Shown here: in pieces, positions 43,557 to 52,952 of the stretch
Layout of the letters: each line of letters opens with the position of its first letter
Position numbering within the stretch: the first letter of the stretch is position 1
From: Paenibacillus dendritiformis
GTDB lineage: Bacteria; Bacillota; Bacilli; Paenibacillales; Paenibacillaceae
Assembly (NCBI RefSeq): GCF_021654795.1
Contig: NZ_AP025344.1
Location: 4,154,501 to 4,218,500 of the forward strand
Direction of reading: 5' to 3'
Length of the DNA: 64,000 nucleotides
Program-made: the position numbers and the translations under genes
The notes under the pieces: model-generated
What the model was told of the DNA's origin: nothing
The model's database searches: none
What the model saw: the letters and a program-made list of their open reading frames with translations, nothing else

Positions 43557-46124
43557 CTACGAGCAGCGGCTGTAACCGCAGTTCGCGCAGGTCTTGCAGC
43601 CTTCGACGTTCAGGAGCGAGGCGGTGCCGCAGGACGGGCACAGGTCGCGCGAGGCCGATGCGCTGCCGCTCTCCTTCAGCCCGATGACCGGGGCCTCGAT
43701 CGTCGCGGCGATCGGAGCCGGGTCCGTCTCGGCGCCGAGTCCGAGCGCTTCCTGCTGATGAATCTCCAACGCCTTGGCTACCGCATCGGCAATCGACTCG
43801 ACGCGGTTGGCGCCGAAGCCAATCGCGCCAGAGCCGCCGATGCCCTTCAAGTGCTTGATGAGCAGCTCGACCTTGTTGCCGTGATCGCCGTAGCGGAGGA
43901 ACAGCGAGCAGACGCGGCCGAGCGCTTCCGCCATCGCGAACACATCGGAACCGGCCTTGCCCACGTTCAGGAAAATCTCGCCCGGAATGCCGTTCATATC
44001 ATTAATTGTAATATAAGCCATGCCGAACGGCGTATTCACCTTATAAGTCGCGCCGCGCAGTACTTGCGGACGGCGCTTGTACACATTGCCGCCCCCGCCG
44101 TTATTCGGCGCGGCAGCCTGTGCGCCCGCCGGAGCGGCCGGCGCTTCTGCCGCCGGTGCCGCCTCTTCGGTCCGGCCGTCCTCCTTGTTGTCTCCTTTGT
44201 CGGTCGACAGAACCTGAACGTCGCGGCTGCCGTCGCGGTAGATCGTCACGCCCTTGCAGCCGAGATCGAAGGCCAGCTCATACAGCCGCTTCGTCTCTTC
44301 CACCGTGAAGTCGTTCGGGCAGTTCGCCGTCTTCGAGATCGAGCTGTCCACCCAGCGCTGAATGGCCGCCTGCGCACGGATATGATCCTCGGCGGACAGA
44401 TCCATCGCCGTAATGAAGTAATCCGGCAGTTCCTCGCCCGGATGCGCGTCCATCCATTCCTGCGCAATCGGCACGAACTGCTCGTCGAAGCCGAGGCGGC
44501 TCTGCCGGAAATACTTGAAGGCGAAGTACGGCTCGATGCCGGTCGAGGTGCCGACCATCGTGCCGGTGCTGCCCGTCGGCGCCTGCGTAATGACGGTCAC
44601 ATTGCGCATGCCCTGACGTCGAATCGCTTCGCCGACCTCCGGATACACCTCGAGCATATTCTTCATGAAGCCGCTCTGCAGGTACGGCTCCGTCTCGAAT
44701 GCCGGGAACGCCCCCTTCTCGCCTGCGATATCCGCCGACGCGAGATACGATTCGCGCGCGATGAAGCCGAACAGCTTGTCGAGGAATTCCAGCGATTCCG
44801 GACTGCCGTAGCGGATGCCCAGCTTGATCATCAGTTCGGCCAAGCCCATCGATCCCAAGCCGACGCGGCGCTCGTTCTGCTGATTCTCTTTATTTTTCTC
44901 GAAATGGTATGGAGTCTTGTCGATTACGTTATCCAGGAAGCGCACCGCATAGCGCGTCACGGTGGACAGTTCGTCCCACGCCACATCATGCTTCTCCTCG
45001 TCATAGAACTTGGACAGATTGAGCGCGGACAGGTTGCAGACGCCCCAGGCCGGCAAGCCCTGCTCCCCGCATGGATTCGTGCAGATAATCGGGTTGAAAT
45101 ACCAGCTGTTCGACATCTGGTTGTAATATTCCATGAACACGACGCCCGGCTCGGCCGATTTCCACGCCGATTCGATAATCGTATGCCAGATTTCCCGCGC
45201 CTTCACGGTGCGGTAAGGAATAACCGCCTTCCCGGCCTTCTTCCATGTCTCCAGATCTCCGTCCCACAGTTCGTCATATTCCGGATCGGACGTATCCGGG
45301 AAGACCAGATCCCAATCGAGATCTTCCTTGACCGCCTTCATGAAGGCGTTGCTGACGCAGACGGACAGATTCGCGTTCGTCACCTGGCCCATCGTCTGCT
45401 TCACCGTAATGAAATCGACGACGTCCGGATGCCAGTCGTTCATCATCAGCATAAGCGCGCCGCGGCGGCTGCCTCCCTGCTCGATCAATCCGGTCGTATA
45501 GCTGAACAAGCCGCCCCAAGAGACGGCGCCGCTGGAGGAGCCGTTCACCCCGCGGACGATCGCGCGCCGCGGACGAAGCGACGACAGGTTGATGCCGACG
45601 CCCCCGCCGCGGGCCATAATCTCGGTCATCTCCGACAGCGTCTCCATAATGCCGCCGCGGCTGTCCTTCGGCGATGGGATCACGTAGCAGTTGAACAGCG
45701 TCAATTCCTCGCTTGCCCCGGCCCCTGCCGCGATCCGCCCTCCAGGGACAAGCTTCCAGTCATCCAATATATAACGGAATTTCTCCGTCCATTCCTGTTG
45801 TTTTTCCGGGGTTGGTTCTACCGATGCCATCGCAGCCGCCAGCCGGTCCCACATTTCTTCCGGCGTCTTCTCTATCGTCAAGGTCAGCTTCTCGATCGTG
45901 GATTGAACCACCTCTCCGCTTCGCAGCTTAACCGAGACGAAGCGGCCGTCGCGCGCTACCACTTCCCCTACTTCCTTCGCCGGGAACTTCGGATCGTCTT
46001 TGGTCAGTACCAGGACGACATCCCCTACTTTGGCGTTGTTCGTGTCCGCATCCTTCCATGCGTACCGATCCAAAAATATTTTCTCGCTCAAGCCTTCCAA
46101 GCGCTGCTTATGCCCCGTATTCAA
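43557..46124 (-). CDS. nrdJ: Adenosylcobalamin-dependent (class II) ribonucleoside-diphosphate reductase
   Basis: 855 residues from TTG 46124, which has AGGAGG ten bases upstream; no ATG fits. The enzyme makes deoxyribonucleotides without oxygen dependence, using B12 as radical source. It has FNCYVIPSPKDS (redox cysteine), GGVGINLSSLRPR, the active-site loop NPCGEQGLPAWGVCNLSALN, a second APTGSTGTMVGTSTGIEP and, after an Ala/Pro-rich linker, a TSCPD-like domain. The zinc-ribbon end has CPSCG and CKTCANCGYSRC. This layout is typical of vitamin B12-dependent RNRs of Bacillota and Actinobacteria. A near-consensus NrdR box lies about 90 bases upstream, so repression by NrdR is expected. Confidence 0.94.
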   Translation of the reverse strand: MNTGHKQRLEGLSEKIFLDRYAWKDADTNNAKVGDVVLVLTKDDPKFPAKEVGEVVARDGRFVSVKLRSGEVVQSTIEKLTLTIEKTPEEMWDRLAAAMASVEPTPEKQQEWTEKFRYILDDWKLVPGGRIAAGAGASEELTLFNCYVIPSPKDSRGGIMETLSEMTEIMARGGGVGINLSSLRPRRAIVRGVNGSSSGAVSWGGLFSYTTGLIEQGGSRRGALMLMMNDWHPDVVDFITVKQTMGQVTNANLSVCVSNAFMKAVKEDLDWDLVFPDTSDPEYDELWDGDLETWKKAGKAVIPYRTVKAREIWHTIIESAWKSAEPGVVFMEYYNQMSNSWYFNPIICTNPCGEQGLPAWGVCNLSALNLSKFYDEEKHDVAWDELSTVTRYAVRFLDNVIDKTPYHFEKNKENQQNERRVGLGSMGLAELMIKLGIRYGSPESLEFLDKLFGFIARESYLASADIAGEKGAFPAFETEPYLQSGFMKNMLEVYPEVGEAIRRQGMRNVTVITQAPTGSTGTMVGTSTGIEPYFAFKYFRQSRLGFDEQFVPIAQEWMDAHPGEELPDYFITAMDLSAEDHIRAQAAIQRWVDSSISKTANCPNDFTVEETKRLYELAFDLGCKGVTIYRDGSRDVQVLSTDKGDNKEDGRTEEAAPAAEAPAAPAGAQAAAPNNGGGGNVYKRRPQVLRGATYKVNTPFGMAYITINDMNGIPGEIFLNVGKAGSDVFAMAEALGRVCSLFLRYGDHGNKVELLIKHLKGIGGSGAIGFGANRVESIADAVAKALEIHQQEALGLGAETDPAPIAATIEAPVIGLKESGSASASRDLCPSCGTASLLNVEGCKTCANCGYSRCS

Positions 46125-46212
46125 AAGAACACAACCTCCTATATAGTGATCGCTACTTGAATGATTGTCACCGCACACGACAATTGAAGCATTGTACAAT
46201 GTATGTATTTTC

Positions 46213-46226
46213 CACAATATATTGTG
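46213..46226. promoter_or_regulatory. NrdR box upstream of nrdJ
   Basis: CACAATATATTGTG is a perfect 14-base palindrome that fits the NrdR box (aCaCwAtATaTwGtGt). A second palindrome, CATTGTACAATG, lies at 46190-46201, closer to the gene. NrdR usually binds two boxes about 31 bases apart; the centre distance here is 24, so the second site is uncertain. Confidence 0.7.
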
Positions 46227-46481
46227 TGCGAAAATCATTGTACTATACTACATATAGAATTTCTAATAAGAAAAAAGGAAATATAGCGAATGGATGAGAA
46301 CCGGGGAACACCATGCTTCGTTTTTCTCTAGCAATCTCTCTATTTTGTCTCTTGCTTTTTCCAGAGGAACGCATAGCACTCCGGGTCCCGCCCCTCTTGC
46401 CGGCACCCCGATCCCGTCTTGCACCCGGTTATGAAAGCCTGGAATAACGTCCATACTACCTCTATAGAGGAGGTCGAGAGG

Positions 46482-48359
46482 ATGAACAGACATCAGCAGC
46501 CGCATGACGGCTTGGCCGGTCCGCCGCCATCGGCTCTGGCCGGCCCGGTCAGCCCGGCGAGCGGCCATATTATGCGATCCGCCGCGCATTCCTGGCCGCT
46601 GTCCTCGCCCGCGGCATCCGGCTCGCTGCCTATCGCGACAGATCGCGGCTGGCTGGAGGACCTGTCGGCCCGCATCGACAAGAACGGCCCCTGGGATGAC
46701 TGGACCCTGTTCCAGTTGGCTTATGAGGCGGAGCAGGCCAAGCGCATTCGCGCGTTCGACGAGCTGCAATGCCTGACCCATATTACGAATGTAGAGCCGC
46801 TCCCCCACCAAGTAGAGACCGCCAAGAAGGTGCTGCACGAGATGCGCGGCCGGGCGATTCTCGCCGACGAGGTCGGCCTGGGCAAGACCATCGAGGCCGG
46901 ACTCGTGCTGAAGGAATATTTGATACGCGGCCTCGTCAAGCGCGCGCTCATTCTCGTCCCCGCCTCCCTGGTGCTGCAGTGGGTGCGCGAGCTGCATCAC
47001 AAGTTCGGCATCGCGGCGGTGGCCCAGAAGAAAAAATATCAATGGCAATCCGACATCGTCGTCGCCTCGATGGATACCGCCAAGCGCGATCCGCATAAAT
47101 CGATCCTGATGGAGCAGGAATACGACATGCTCATCGTCGACGAAGCCCATAAGCTCAAAAACCGCAAGACGACCAACTACCAGTTCATTCAGCATTTGCG
47201 CAAAAAATATTGTCTGCTGCTGACGGCCACGCCGGTCCAGAACGATATGAACGAGCTGTACAATCTGATCACCCTTCTCAAGCCCGGACAGCTTGGCGCG
47301 CAGGGCGAATTCAGCAGCAACTTCGTCGCAGACAAGCGCCTTCCGAAGAATGAGGGCCAGCTTCAGGGCGAGCTGTCCAAGGTAATGGTGCGCAACCGGC
47401 GCGGCGAAGGCAGCGTTCAATTCACGCGGCGCATCGTCCGCAATGTGCCCTTGACGCTGTCCCCGGACGAGCAGGCCTTGTACGAAGGGGTCACCCGCTT
47501 CATCAAGGAGCAGTATCAGATGAACGGCCGCGATATCGGCAGCATGTTCTCCCTGATTACGCTCCAGCGGGAAGTGTGCTCCAGCCGCGATGCGGTCTTC
47601 CTGACCCTCGTCAACCTGGCCAAGAAGCTGCCCGAGGATTCGCCGATCCGCGATCATATCTGGGATCTGGTCGATCTGATCAAGGCGATTACGTCCAACA
47701 CGAAGGCGGAGGCGGCCATGGACATTATCCGCCAGACGAACGAGAAGGTGATCGTGTTCACCGAATACCGGGCGACGCAGGAATATTTGCTGCAGTACTT
47801 CCGCAAGGCCGGCATCGTGGCGGTGCCGTACAGCGGCGGCATGAACCGGGGCAAGAAGGACTGGATGATGGATCTGTTCCGCGGCCGGGCCCAGGTCATG
47901 ATCGCGACCGAAGCCGGCGGGGAGGGCATCAATTTGCAATTTTGCCACCATATGATCAATTTCGACCTGCCCTGGAACCCGATGCGCGTCGAGCAGCGAA
48001 TCGGGCGGGTGCACCGCCTCGGCCAGATGAATGATGTGCGCATCTACAATTTGTCGACCCGGGGCACGATCGAGGAGCATATTTTGAACCTCCTGCATGA
48101 AAAAATCAATATGTTCGAGATGGTCATCGGCCGCCTTGATATGATCCTGGAGCGGTTCGAGAAGCAAGACTCCCTGGAAAAGAGCCTGACCCGCATTTTG
48201 CTGGAGGCGGGGAGCGACGAGGAGATTCGCCATCATGTAGAGCATCTCGGGGAATCCCTCAACGCCATCCGGGCGGAAGTGGAGGCCGAATCGGACGGCG
48301 AGCCGAAATCCGCGTTCGGACAACTGCTGGACCAGATCAGTACGGAAGCGGAGGCTTGA
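46482..48359 (+). CDS. yqhH: SNF2-family helicase (YqhH/RapA-like)
   Basis: About 625 residues from ATG 46482, which has GGAGG eight bases upstream. It is a superfamily 2 ATPase with motif I DEVGLGKTIEAGL, motif II DEAH, motif III LLLTATPVQN, motif V ATEAGGEGINLQF and motif VI VEQRIGRVHRLGQ. This pattern is that of RapA/SNF2-type helicases. Together with YqhG directly downstream (same strand, stop and start nearly touching) it matches the yqhH-yqhG pair of B. subtilis. The cellular role of YqhH is not known; RapA recycles RNA polymerase. The sequence is GC-rich and produces a long spurious open frame on the other strand. Confidence 0.93.
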   Translation: MNRHQQPHDGLAGPPPSALAGPVSPASGHIMRSAAHSWPLSSPAASGSLPIATDRGWLEDLSARIDKNGPWDDWTLFQLAYEAEQAKRIRAFDELQCLTHITNVEPLPHQVETAKKVLHEMRGRAILADEVGLGKTIEAGLVLKEYLIRGLVKRALILVPASLVLQWVRELHHKFGIAAVAQKKKYQWQSDIVVASMDTAKRDPHKSILMEQEYDMLIVDEAHKLKNRKTTNYQFIQHLRKKYCLLLTATPVQNDMNELYNLITLLKPGQLGAQGEFSSNFVADKRLPKNEGQLQGELSKVMVRNRRGEGSVQFTRRIVRNVPLTLSPDEQALYEGVTRFIKEQYQMNGRDIGSMFSLITLQREVCSSRDAVFLTLVNLAKKLPEDSPIRDHIWDLVDLIKAITSNTKAEAAMDIIRQTNEKVIVFTEYRATQEYLLQYFRKAGIVAVPYSGGMNRGKKDWMMDLFRGRAQVMIATEAGGEGINLQFCHHMINFDLPWNPMRVEQRIGRVHRLGQMNDVRIYNLSTRGTIEEHILNLLHEKINMFEMVIGRLDMILERFEKQDSLEKSLTRILLEAGSDEEIRHHVEHLGESLNAIRAEVEAESDGEPKSAFGQLLDQISTEAEA

Positions 48360-48360
48360 C

Positions 48361-49458
48361 ATGATGAACACCGAGCAAGTTCGCGACTATGTCCTGCGCT
48401 ATTTGGAGGCGACGGAGTGCCACATCCTCGAGAAGTCGCCGGCCCATGTGACCGTGAAGCTGTCCGAGCGCGCCGATCGCGTGCTGACGAACCGCCCCTA
48501 TTATTGGGGCTTCATCGATCGCACGGGAGCGGAAGCGGAGACGATGCGCTTCACGTTCGTGTTCGATCCGGCCGCGATGCCGCCGGAGCCGCCGCGCGCC
48601 GTCTCCTATGGATCGGCGCCTGCGCCCGCCGCCCCCGGGCCGGCCGCCCCGTCTGGCGGAACCGGCCCGATCGCCGCCGCCGGAGCCGCTCCGCAAGCGG
48701 CGCCCGGCGAGTCCGTGCTCGGGCGCTACTTCGGCGTGGCGCCCGCCTTCACCGGCGGCGGGGGCGGCCCCGGGCGCATCCCGCGCGACGACGTCACGTA
48801 CGGGAGCAAGCGCCTCGAACAGATTATGCAGGCGGCCCATACGGAGGGCCGGTTCGTACAGCTGTTCGTGGAGCCGCCGGCCGCCGGCGGCGTTCGCGGA
48901 GGGCGCCGCGTGAAGCAATCCGCCCCATACGAGACATGGCTGCTGCTCAACTTCAAGCTGGAGTTCGCCTGCGACCTGAAGCGCGAGGAGATCCATTCCT
49001 ACGGCATCTCGCTCGTCAGCGGCAAAATGCGCCTCGACTATATGGAGGAGGTGCTGCGGATGGATGTCACGCCGAAGCTCCCGCCCCATGTCCATGTGCT
49101 GCCATGGAGACTGTCGCTGCCGGCGGCATTAACCTATGTAGAGGAGCACCTCGCAGAGATCATCTCCCGCCATGACGACACGTGGGCGCGCGAAGCGAGC
49201 GTCCGCCTGGAGGAGGAATTGAGCCGCCTCGCCTCCTACTATGAACCGCTGATTCGCGAGGCGGGCCAACAGGGGCCGGGCCGCATGCGACAAGAGGAAG
49301 CGCCCGTCCCGCCGGCAAGCGGGGAGGAAGAGGCGCGGCCCATGAGCATCGAGGAGCAATACGAGGTGCGCCAGCAGGAAGTGCGGTGGCAGTTCGAGCC
49401 GCGAATTCAAGTAAGTCTCATTAATGCCGGGCTCGTTCACGTCCCCCTGATCCCGTAG
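48361..49458 (+). CDS. yqhG: YqhG family protein
   Basis: 365 residues. The N-terminus (YVLRYLEATECHILEKSPAHV, VLTNRPYYWGFIDRTGAEAE) and the central part (YGSKRLEQIMQAAHTEGRFV, LLNFKLEFACDLKREEIHSYG) match the YqhG family. A Pro/Ala-rich insert of about 50 residues at 83-130 and a Pro-rich tail make it longer than the B. subtilis protein. It follows yqhH by one base and is translated from the same message. The function is unknown. Confidence 0.9.
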   Translation: MMNTEQVRDYVLRYLEATECHILEKSPAHVTVKLSERADRVLTNRPYYWGFIDRTGAEAETMRFTFVFDPAAMPPEPPRAVSYGSAPAPAAPGPAAPSGGTGPIAAAGAAPQAAPGESVLGRYFGVAPAFTGGGGGPGRIPRDDVTYGSKRLEQIMQAAHTEGRFVQLFVEPPAAGGVRGGRRVKQSAPYETWLLLNFKLEFACDLKREEIHSYGISLVSGKMRLDYMEEVLRMDVTPKLPPHVHVLPWRLSLPAALTYVEEHLAEIISRHDDTWAREASVRLEEELSRLASYYEPLIREAGQQGPGRMRQEEAPVPPASGEEEARPMSIEEQYEVRQQEVRWQFEPRIQVSLINAGLVHVPLIP

Positions 49459-49852
49459 CGAGGTCCTGAGGAGCGGCCGGCGCGGGACCGGCAGGGAAGC
49501 TGGGACTTGCTGACAAGGAACCGTAGAAAGGCATCATTCAAAGGCAGCGGCAAGCTTCCTTGTTCCTCTGCCTTCCGCTTCCCCCGGGCCTTGTCAGATT
49601 CTCGCGGCGCGATGTCCGCGGCAGTCGGCTATAATGCGCGGCGAATTGCCATTTTGCGGCAAAAATAGAACCGGCATAACAAGGAGCCTCATCCCCTGTT
49701 CCGACAGCCTTTTTATAGCTTGTCCCTTACAATGAAATGGTTGAAACATGGAGCCCGACGGGTATTAACGTATACATATCCCGGACCGTTGCACGGCACC
49801 GGAAGAAGACGGCAAGCTTATTGGAATGTCATAGCCAAGAGAGGTGTTGGAG
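49459..49852 (+). other. Intergenic region, no gene seen
   Basis: The stretch of 394 bases is GC-rich in the first half. It has a small hairpin TTGCCATTTTGCGGCAA near 49650. No reading frame with a ribosome site or clear promoter was found. Confidence 0.5.
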
Positions 49853-51055
49853 ATGCAAAATACGCCTTGGTGGACAAGATTGGCCAGTCTGATGACGACG
49901 GCGGCGCTGACCTCGCTCGCCGCGGGAGGAGTCACGTTCGCGGTGTTGGCCGCGTCCGATTCGCTGTACCCGCTTCGCGGCGAGCAGCCGCCCGTCATCC
50001 TGCCGAAGGCGCAGTCCGCTTATGTCGAACCGAAGGAAGCGCATGGACGCCGCTATTCGGCGATGCTGATTGGAATACGGAGCGCAGCGGAGCACCATCA
50101 TCCGGGGGGCAGCCTGGGGAGGAACGCGCAAGCGCAATCGGTGCGGGACATCGCGGACCGCTACAAGCGGCAATTGGCGAAGAACGAACCGTTCACCGAC
50201 TGGAGCGAGGCCGGACTGGAGACCATTCCGCTCAGTCCCGGGATGCACGGGTGGCTCGTGCGCGTCATATCGGGCCAGGAGCAGATCGGATATATGATTC
50301 TGGAAGCGACCGGGGAGGGCGGGATCCGGCTCGCGGAATATGGGCGCGGCAGTGCCATGCCGTACCAGGAGACGACCTTGCATCAAGCGCTGGCCCATCG
50401 GCTGCAAGCGGATGAAGCGGCTTCTTCCGCCGACCAGGACGTATTGGCCGATATTGAGCCCTACTTCTTCGACCCGCTGCTAACAGTGTGGCGTCTCGAA
50501 TGGAGCAGCGGAGCGGTAGAATGGATTGATGCGCAGACCGGAGAGCGGCTGCCTCCTGCCTTCGAACCGGAGCGATCGGCGGCGCCATGGAGCAAGGAGC
50601 TTCGGGCGGTCATGGCCTCCAGCGCGGCCCCATCGACGGAGAATGCCGCACCTGCCCTTCTCCTGGAGGGCGTTACCGGGCGGGAAGAGACCCATTCCCT
50701 CAGGAGCCGCGAAGTTGGAGAGGCTGTTCCGGGCCCGAGCTCTTACCGGGATCCGTTCGACCCGTATCATAATATATTGTGGATGGCCCGGCGCCCGCAC
50801 CAGCTTCCCAAGCCGCAATCCGGGGCCCCGGCCGATTACAAGACGAAGCGGTGGGTCTATGTGCAGCAGCGCGCCGGGCTCGATATGAAGATGCCGTTCG
50901 CCTATATCGGAATGCAGCGATGGGAGCCGGCCGGAGATGCTGCCGCTCAGGCTGATCCCAAGTATGTTATTATATCCAGCTCCGATATGGGAGCGATGCG
51001 CTGGATTCCGGCGGAAGACGCGCTTGCGAACGGGTACTTCATCCCGCAATCCTAA
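49853..51055 (+). CDS. Membrane-anchored protein of unknown function
   Basis: About 400 residues. ATG 49853 has AGAGAGG nine bases ahead; a TTG at 49844 is an alternative. There is one N-terminal hydrophobic segment (LASLMTTAALTSLAAGGVTFAVL), so the rest is probably outside the membrane. The outer part has no recognised domain; it contains SVRDIADRYKRQLAKNEPFT, WRLEWSSGAVEWIDAQTGERL and a C-terminal block KYVIISSSDMGAMRWIPAEDA. It ends in a strong terminator and stands alone. It looks lineage-specific. Confidence 0.75.
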   Translation: MQNTPWWTRLASLMTTAALTSLAAGGVTFAVLAASDSLYPLRGEQPPVILPKAQSAYVEPKEAHGRRYSAMLIGIRSAAEHHHPGGSLGRNAQAQSVRDIADRYKRQLAKNEPFTDWSEAGLETIPLSPGMHGWLVRVISGQEQIGYMILEATGEGGIRLAEYGRGSAMPYQETTLHQALAHRLQADEAASSADQDVLADIEPYFFDPLLTVWRLEWSSGAVEWIDAQTGERLPPAFEPERSAAPWSKELRAVMASSAAPSTENAAPALLLEGVTGREETHSLRSREVGEAVPGPSSYRDPFDPYHNILWMARRPHQLPKPQSGAPADYKTKRWVYVQQRAGLDMKMPFAYIGMQRWEPAGDAAAQADPKYVIISSSDMGAMRWIPAEDALANGYFIPQS

Positions 51056-51073
51056 TCCGGTTATCGGCATACA

Positions 51074-51108
51074 AAAAGGCACCCTCTGCTCTCAAGAGTG
51101 TGCCTTTT
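51074..51108. terminator. Bidirectional terminator between convergent genes
   Basis: AAAAGGCACCCTCT pairs with AGAGTGTGCCTTTT with one mismatch around a short loop. A- and T-tracts occur on both sides. It ends the gene at 49853 and overlaps the last codons of yqzE on the other strand. Confidence 0.85.
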
Positions 51109-51367
51109 CATCTTGCGGAGGCCCTTTGCGCCATCGCACCAGCTTGAGACGAGCCGCCCGACGCAGGAACGGCCGCCCCGCCTGCCTCCACTTCCCTGCC
51201 CACATCTGCACGCTGAACGGCACCATGCCGAACCATTTCGTCTGCCACGGCTCCTTGCCGCGGTTTTTGCGCTCCAATCTGCGTTCGCGCCGGGCCTCGA
51301 CAGGAGTGTCAATATAGGTGACAAACTGCTGCGTAATGTATTTAATCAGGTCTTGACCTTTGGCCAT
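51092..51367 (-). CDS. yqzE: YqzE-like small protein
   Basis: 91 residues from ATG 51367, which has GGAGGTGG nine bases upstream. The core LIKYITQQFVTYIDTPVEAR followed by RRERRLERK and WQTKWFGMVPFSVQMW is the YqzE pattern (short, basic, amphipathic). In B. subtilis yqzE lies near the comG operon and a few genes from yqhHG, so finding it here keeps part of that order. No function is known. Confidence 0.85.
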   Translation of the reverse strand: MAKGQDLIKYITQQFVTYIDTPVEARRERRLERKNRGKEPWQTKWFGMVPFSVQMWAGKWRQAGRPFLRRAARLKLVRWRKGPPQDEKAHS

Positions 51368-51513
51368 GACGGCCACCTCCATCCTGTCCCTGATGGATGT
51401 TAGTGTGCCCCATTCCCTACCCGGCCAAACGCGCCCCGCCTCGGAATGAAGCCATGTCTTATTGCGCACGATAAGAACAATCGATTCCATACAATGAAGG
51501 TGGTTCACGCGAT

Positions 51514-52284
51514 ATGGCTAATCTCCTGCGGTCCCGTAGGACAGGGCGATGGCTGCATGCCATCATAGCAGTGCTTATAGGCGCGTCATTCCTGCCCCTC
51601 CCTGCTTACGCGCAGCGGGAGGCCGCCAGGAATGCCCATACTCCCGAAGCGGCCGGCGCTTGGCCGGCTCCTGACAGACCCCCGGTCTACAGCGGCGCGT
51701 TTCCTTCCCCGCACGTGCTGATTGATGCGGGTCACGGCGGGGTTGACGGCGGAACGAGCTACGGGGATATTTTGGAGAAAAACATCAACCTCGCCATTGC
51801 CCGCAAGCTCTATTTATTGCTGAAGGCGCGCGGCGTTCCCGTCATTCTGAACCGCACCGGCGATTATGCCCTCAGCGATGATAACCGCTGGTCCGGCTCG
51901 CGCTCGCGTCATTCAAAGGACTTGGCGCAGCGAAGGCAGTTGAGCAGGGAGGTGCCCGTGTCGATGTTCATCAGTCTTCATGTCAATTGGTCCAAGCAGC
52001 CGAAGGCGACCGGCCCCCTCGTCCTGCATCAGAGCGAAGGCCGAAGCCGCTTGCTGGCTTCCCTCCTCCAGGATTCATTGAACCCGCTCTTCTCCACGCG
52101 CACGCTTCCCGAGCTTGGGAAGACATACTATCTGCTGAAGCACGTCGATCTGCCGGCTGTCATCGTCGAGCTGGGTTATCTGAGCAACCCGAAGGATCGC
52201 CATATGTTGACCGATCCTCGGTGGCAGACCGAGATTGCGGCCCGAATCTGCGATGCGATCATCCATTATCACGCCATATGTTGA
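51514..52284 (+). CDS. cwlD: N-acetylmuramoyl-L-alanine amidase (Amidase_3, CwlD-like)
   Basis: 256 residues with an N-terminal signal (LHAIIAVLIGASFLPLPAYA), then an Amidase_3 zinc hydrolase. The zinc ligands are His in LIDAGHGGVDGG, Glu in ILEKNINLAIA and His in ISLHVNW; the catalytic Glu is in VIVELGYLSN. The size and single catalytic domain without cell-wall-binding repeats fit CwlD, which makes muramic delta-lactam in the spore cortex. Other Amidase_3 proteins share the motifs, so the exact role is inferred. AAGGTGG precedes the ATG. It is transcribed away from yqzE. Confidence 0.85.
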   Translation: MANLLRSRRTGRWLHAIIAVLIGASFLPLPAYAQREAARNAHTPEAAGAWPAPDRPPVYSGAFPSPHVLIDAGHGGVDGGTSYGDILEKNINLAIARKLYLLLKARGVPVILNRTGDYALSDDNRWSGSRSRHSKDLAQRRQLSREVPVSMFISLHVNWSKQPKATGPLVLHQSEGRSRLLASLLQDSLNPLFSTRTLPELGKTYYLLKHVDLPAVIVELGYLSNPKDRHMLTDPRWQTEIAARICDAIIHYHAIC

Positions 52285-52287
52285 TCT

Positions 52288-52327
52288 GCAAAGCGCCGGG
52301 AGGAACGATTTCCTTCCGGCGCTTTGC
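52288..52327. terminator. GC-rich hairpin after the amidase gene
   Basis: GCAAAGCGCCGG (52288-52299) pairs perfectly with CCGGCGCTTTGC (52316-52327). No T-run of length follows, so it is a weak or bidirectional terminator between convergent genes. Confidence 0.6.
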
Positions 52328-52385
52328 GCAGGATACGGCGGACGCATCTGCCGCTTCTCCTTCCCTGAACGCATGTTGGAACGCC

Positions 52386-52616
52386 TCATCGTTCGCGGTT
52401 CTCTGACGCATGCCGGGGCGAAGCGGGAATGCCTTCCTTCGCGGCATTCAAGGACTGTAGAGGCCGTTGTTCCCCATCCGGCCATGCCGAAGCGTCTCCG
52501 GCATATCCGGCTGCCGGTATCAGCAGCGCGAGGCCGATGGCAAGACGTCTCATCCCTCTGCCTTGCAGCAATTTCCGCAATATTTCTTTAGCCCGTTTTC
52601 CAATCCCCTTTTTCAT
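52386..52616 (-). CDS. Small protein with one hydrophobic segment (76 residues)
   Basis: ATG 52616 is preceded by GGAGGG at six bases. The first 24 residues are strongly basic (KKGIGKRAKEILRKLL), followed by a hydrophobic segment MRRLAIGLALLIPAAGYAGD that could be a signal peptide with cleavage after AGYA or AGDASA. A polar tail of about 28 residues follows. No family is recognised. A hairpin at 52720-52756 lies in its upstream region. Confidence 0.55.
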   Translation of the reverse strand: MKKGIGKRAKEILRKLLQGRGMRRLAIGLALLIPAAGYAGDASAWPDGEQRPLQSLNAAKEGIPASPRHASENRER

Positions 52617-52719
52617 GATCATCCCTCCATAGCTGTGGACCAGATTCTGCATATCTTTACTATGCGTCATTTGCGCCAAGCCTATCCTGACCGGAGGCGA
52701 CCAGCCGGATACCATAAAA

Positions 52720-52756
52720 ATAACCCCTGTAGGATGTCGTTATCCTAAGGGGTTAT
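52720..52756. repeat. Inverted repeat upstream of the 76-residue gene
   Basis: ATAACCCCT-GT-AGGAT pairs with ATCCT-A-AGGGGTTAT around a six-base loop. It lies about 105 bases before the start of the small minus-strand gene. It lacks a T-run and could be a leader structure or an operator. Confidence 0.5.
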
Positions 52757-52952
52757 CAGTGTTCCTGAATCATGATTATTGTTCACCCAATCGTGTAGAA
52801 TGAAATGCATGAACGGAGGGCTTACCCATCCGTGAGATGACAGGTCCATATCCAATTGTTCGAAAATTCCATGTACAGTGAATGACGTGAATTGCATCAA
52901 TCGTTTTTTTCCAAAAGCCCGGTTGCATCATCATTCCGCGGTGAAACAGCGA

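Noticed and set aside
43758..46160. 800-codon open frame on the plus strand
   Set aside because: It is the antisense of the GC-rich ribonucleotide reductase gene, whose catalytic motifs are all on the minus strand; the plus-strand product is low-complexity and resembles nothing.
46263..48371. 702-codon open frame on the minus strand
   Set aside because: Antisense of yqhH, which has all helicase motifs on the plus strand.
48337..49095. Frames opposite and alongside yqhG
   Set aside because: Arginine/glycine-rich shadow translations without start signals; YqhG accounts for the region.
49459..49852. Riboswitch in the region after yqhG
   Set aside because: In B. subtilis yqhHG lies near gcvT with its glycine riboswitch, but no gcvT gene or tandem aptamer pattern is seen here.
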